Virus record (IMG/VR): IMGVR_UViG_3300006104_000052
Span: 1 to 28,762 of that record
Length of the DNA: 28,762 nt
Reading direction: 5' to 3' (one strand)
Source: a virus
Both the position numbers and the translations under genes were made by a program. The notes under the pieces are model-generated. The model was not told the DNA's origin and made no database searches. It saw nothing but the letters and a program-made list of their open reading frames with translations. Below, piece after piece: positions 27,477 through 28,762 of this stretch (position 1 is its first letter; every line of letters begins with the position of its first letter).

Positions 27477-28762
27477 TTACGCGTTCGAGGCGCCAGCGAT
27501 CTCCGAGAAGGAGACACCTGTACGAGTGGCAATGAAGTTCAGAGTGATGAAGTTAATCGATCGCGCAGGCTTGATGTAGATGTCCGCCACGAACTGATTG
27601 GCATCTACCACTCCCGGAGTGTTATTGGTCGAGTCGCACACCACAAGGAAGTCCGTGATGCCACGACGACCTTGAATGTCCCGCAAGAACGGTTCCGTCA
27701 TGTTACGGAACATTGCCTGTGTGAACTGATCGTTGAGCTCGAAAAGCTGATACTTAGCGGCCGTCGAGATCGCTTTCTCGAGGATGATGAAGAGGCGACG
27801 AACGTTGATGCGATCGAAGGCACTCGGCTTGGACTGAGCGGTCTTGTCACCAAAGAGCAGAATGCCCTGACCGGGGAACGAGACGATCGGATTGATCGAG
27901 GCCTGATAGAGAGCGTCACGACCGGCCTGATCGGCGTTGTAGGCCAGCTTGGTCACACCCTTCAGATTGCCGCGATTGTAACCGGCCGGAGAGAACCAGG
28001 CATCAGCAACCGTATCGGTATTGGCACAGAGACCAGCCATGTGACCACACGCCGGAATCCAGACGTAGTTGTCTTGATACTTATTATAGACGTACAGCGG
28101 AGTCGAGTCGAACACGGAGTATGAATCGTGCGTGGCCGTCTGATCATTGAACTTGGCCAGAATGGCCGCTTGCTTGGCCGAATTGGAGGTCTGCTGCCAA
28201 ATGTTCAATGGAGCCGAGATGAAACCAACGACATCCTTACGAGTGTTTGCGATCAATTGAACGGTTTGCTCCGCAAAACTGAGACCGGTCAAACCAGTAG
28301 TGTCGCCACTGAAGAGCAGATTGATGTCGATCGTTGCCGCGTCGAGGAACACGGTATTCAATGCATTACCGATGTCACCAGAAGCACCGATCACGGAACC
28401 GTCCGAACCATTACCACCAAGAGTACCAGTGATTCCCAATGTGTTGAGGTTGCCAAGCACGTGCGCCAGTGCCGTCGTGGTGATCGGCAGATTGATGAAT
28501 GCCGTGTTGTTCAAAGATATGTCCGCATTGGGAATCTCGGCGACGAGAGTGTTGCCATAGATCCACGAGGAATTACGATTGATGTAATCACGATAGTAAT
28601 TGTTCGTGCCATCCGGACGCTTACCATCCGTGTAGAGTGACAAATTCTGCCACTTCTCGATCAAAGTGCCAGGAGTACCGGAGATACCACCATCAATATC
28701 AACCACGGCCACGTGAACTTCATCGGGTTCGAAGAACGTCAACTTGGCCGACGTCGTTGAGG
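27477..28762 (-). CDS. 18: tail sheath protein gp18, N-terminus outside window
   Basis: C-terminal ~428 residues of the contractile sheath subunit; the frame is open to the window end. The first possible Met-coded start in the window is really TTG (LTFFEPDEVH), so the true start lies upstream (T4 gp18 is 659 aa). The C-terminal domain is diagnostic: 'MFRNMTEPFLRDIQGRRGITDFLVVCDSTNNTPGVVDANQFVADIYIKPARSINFITLNFIATRTGVSFSEIAGA'. Also 'AFDRINVRRLFIILEKAIS' and 'NPIVSFPGQGILLFGDKT' are conserved in phage sheath proteins. It heads the gp18-gp19-gp20 virion run. Confidence 0.96.
   Translation of the reverse strand, partial: STTSAKLTFFEPDEVHVAVVDIDGGISGTPGTLIEKWQNLSLYTDGKRPDGTNNYYRDYINRNSSWIYGNTLVAEIPNADISLNNTAFINLPITTTALAHVLGNLNTLGITGTLGGNGSDGSVIGASGDIGNALNTVFLDAATIDINLLFSGDTTGLTGLSFAEQTVQLIANTRKDVVGFISAPLNIWQQTSNSAKQAAILAKFNDQTATHDSYSVFDSTPLYVYNKYQDNYVWIPACGHMAGLCANTDTVADAWFSPAGYNRGNLKGVTKLAYNADQAGRDALYQASINPIVSFPGQGILLFGDKTAQSKPSAFDRINVRRLFIILEKAISTAAKYQLFELNDQFTQAMFRNMTEPFLRDIQGRRGITDFLVVCDSTNNTPGVVDANQFVADIYIKPARSINFITLNFIATRTGVSFSEIAGASNA

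Overview
This window is part of the genome of a T4-like tailed phage (contractile-tailed, Tevenvirinae-type or 'T4-like marine/environmental' myovirus). All convincing genes lie on the minus strand, so the genome reads from high to low coordinates. The core-gene order resembles that of T4-like cyanophages and related environmental phages: gp18-gp19-gp20-gp67-gp21-gp22-gp23-uvsY-uvsW-gp55-gp47-gp46-(cobT/cobS-like)-gp45-gp44-gp62-regA-gp43. No photosynthesis genes are present in the window and no host can be named. Most of the DNA is near 50-55% GC (55% at 10801-10860 and 53% at 18061-18120, counted by hand).

Layout from high to low coordinates. (1) 28762-20166, virion cassette: tail sheath (cut by the window end), tail tube, portal, small core protein, a free-standing GIY-YIG homing endonuclease, prohead protease, scaffold, major capsid protein, and a small tail-tube-like protein. 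It has rho-independent terminators after gp19 and gp23 and T4-type late promoters (TATAAATA) close to start codons. (2) 20129-13883, recombination and late-transcription cassette: UvsY, a UvsW helicase broken into two ORFs, a small Sm-like protein, the late sigma factor gp55, and the gp47/gp46 nuclease. (3) 13796-8472, accessory block: a CobT-like HExxH/VWA protein and a CobS-like AAA+ ATPase, each under a near-identical promoter module, then a protein of 28 hexapeptide repeats, a small DNA-binding-like protein and a DUF6378-like protein. (4) 8479-1, replication cassette: sliding clamp gp45, a GroES-like co-chaperonin, clamp loader gp44/gp62 with an extra tiny ORF between them, RegA, a three-domain lysozyme fusion, an Hsp20, and DNA polymerase gp43 split into two ORFs.

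Main point of interest: two essential enzymes are fractured. gp43 is split in the fingers region between motifs A and B. UvsW is split inside its first RecA-like domain, between Walker A and DEAH. The break ends of UvsW carry extra sequence that resembles the internal (block B) part of an intein/HINT domain and the start of a C-intein, but both splice junctions are missing. Both breaks lie in AT-rich islands (27% and 30% GC in 60-base samples), like the intact homing endonuclease gene (25%). This fits a history of mobile endonucleases or inteins entering from an AT-rich T4-like donor, with co-conversion of the flanks, followed by decay into split genes.

Other unusual items: the Ntn-hydrolase/HAD/lysozyme fusion, the duplicated promoter-operator module giving near-leaderless starts for the CobS/CobT-like genes, a cysteine cluster in the scaffold protein, and an inserted beta-rich segment in the major capsid protein. 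All family assignments come from sequence motifs and recall of T4 homologues; no database search was run.
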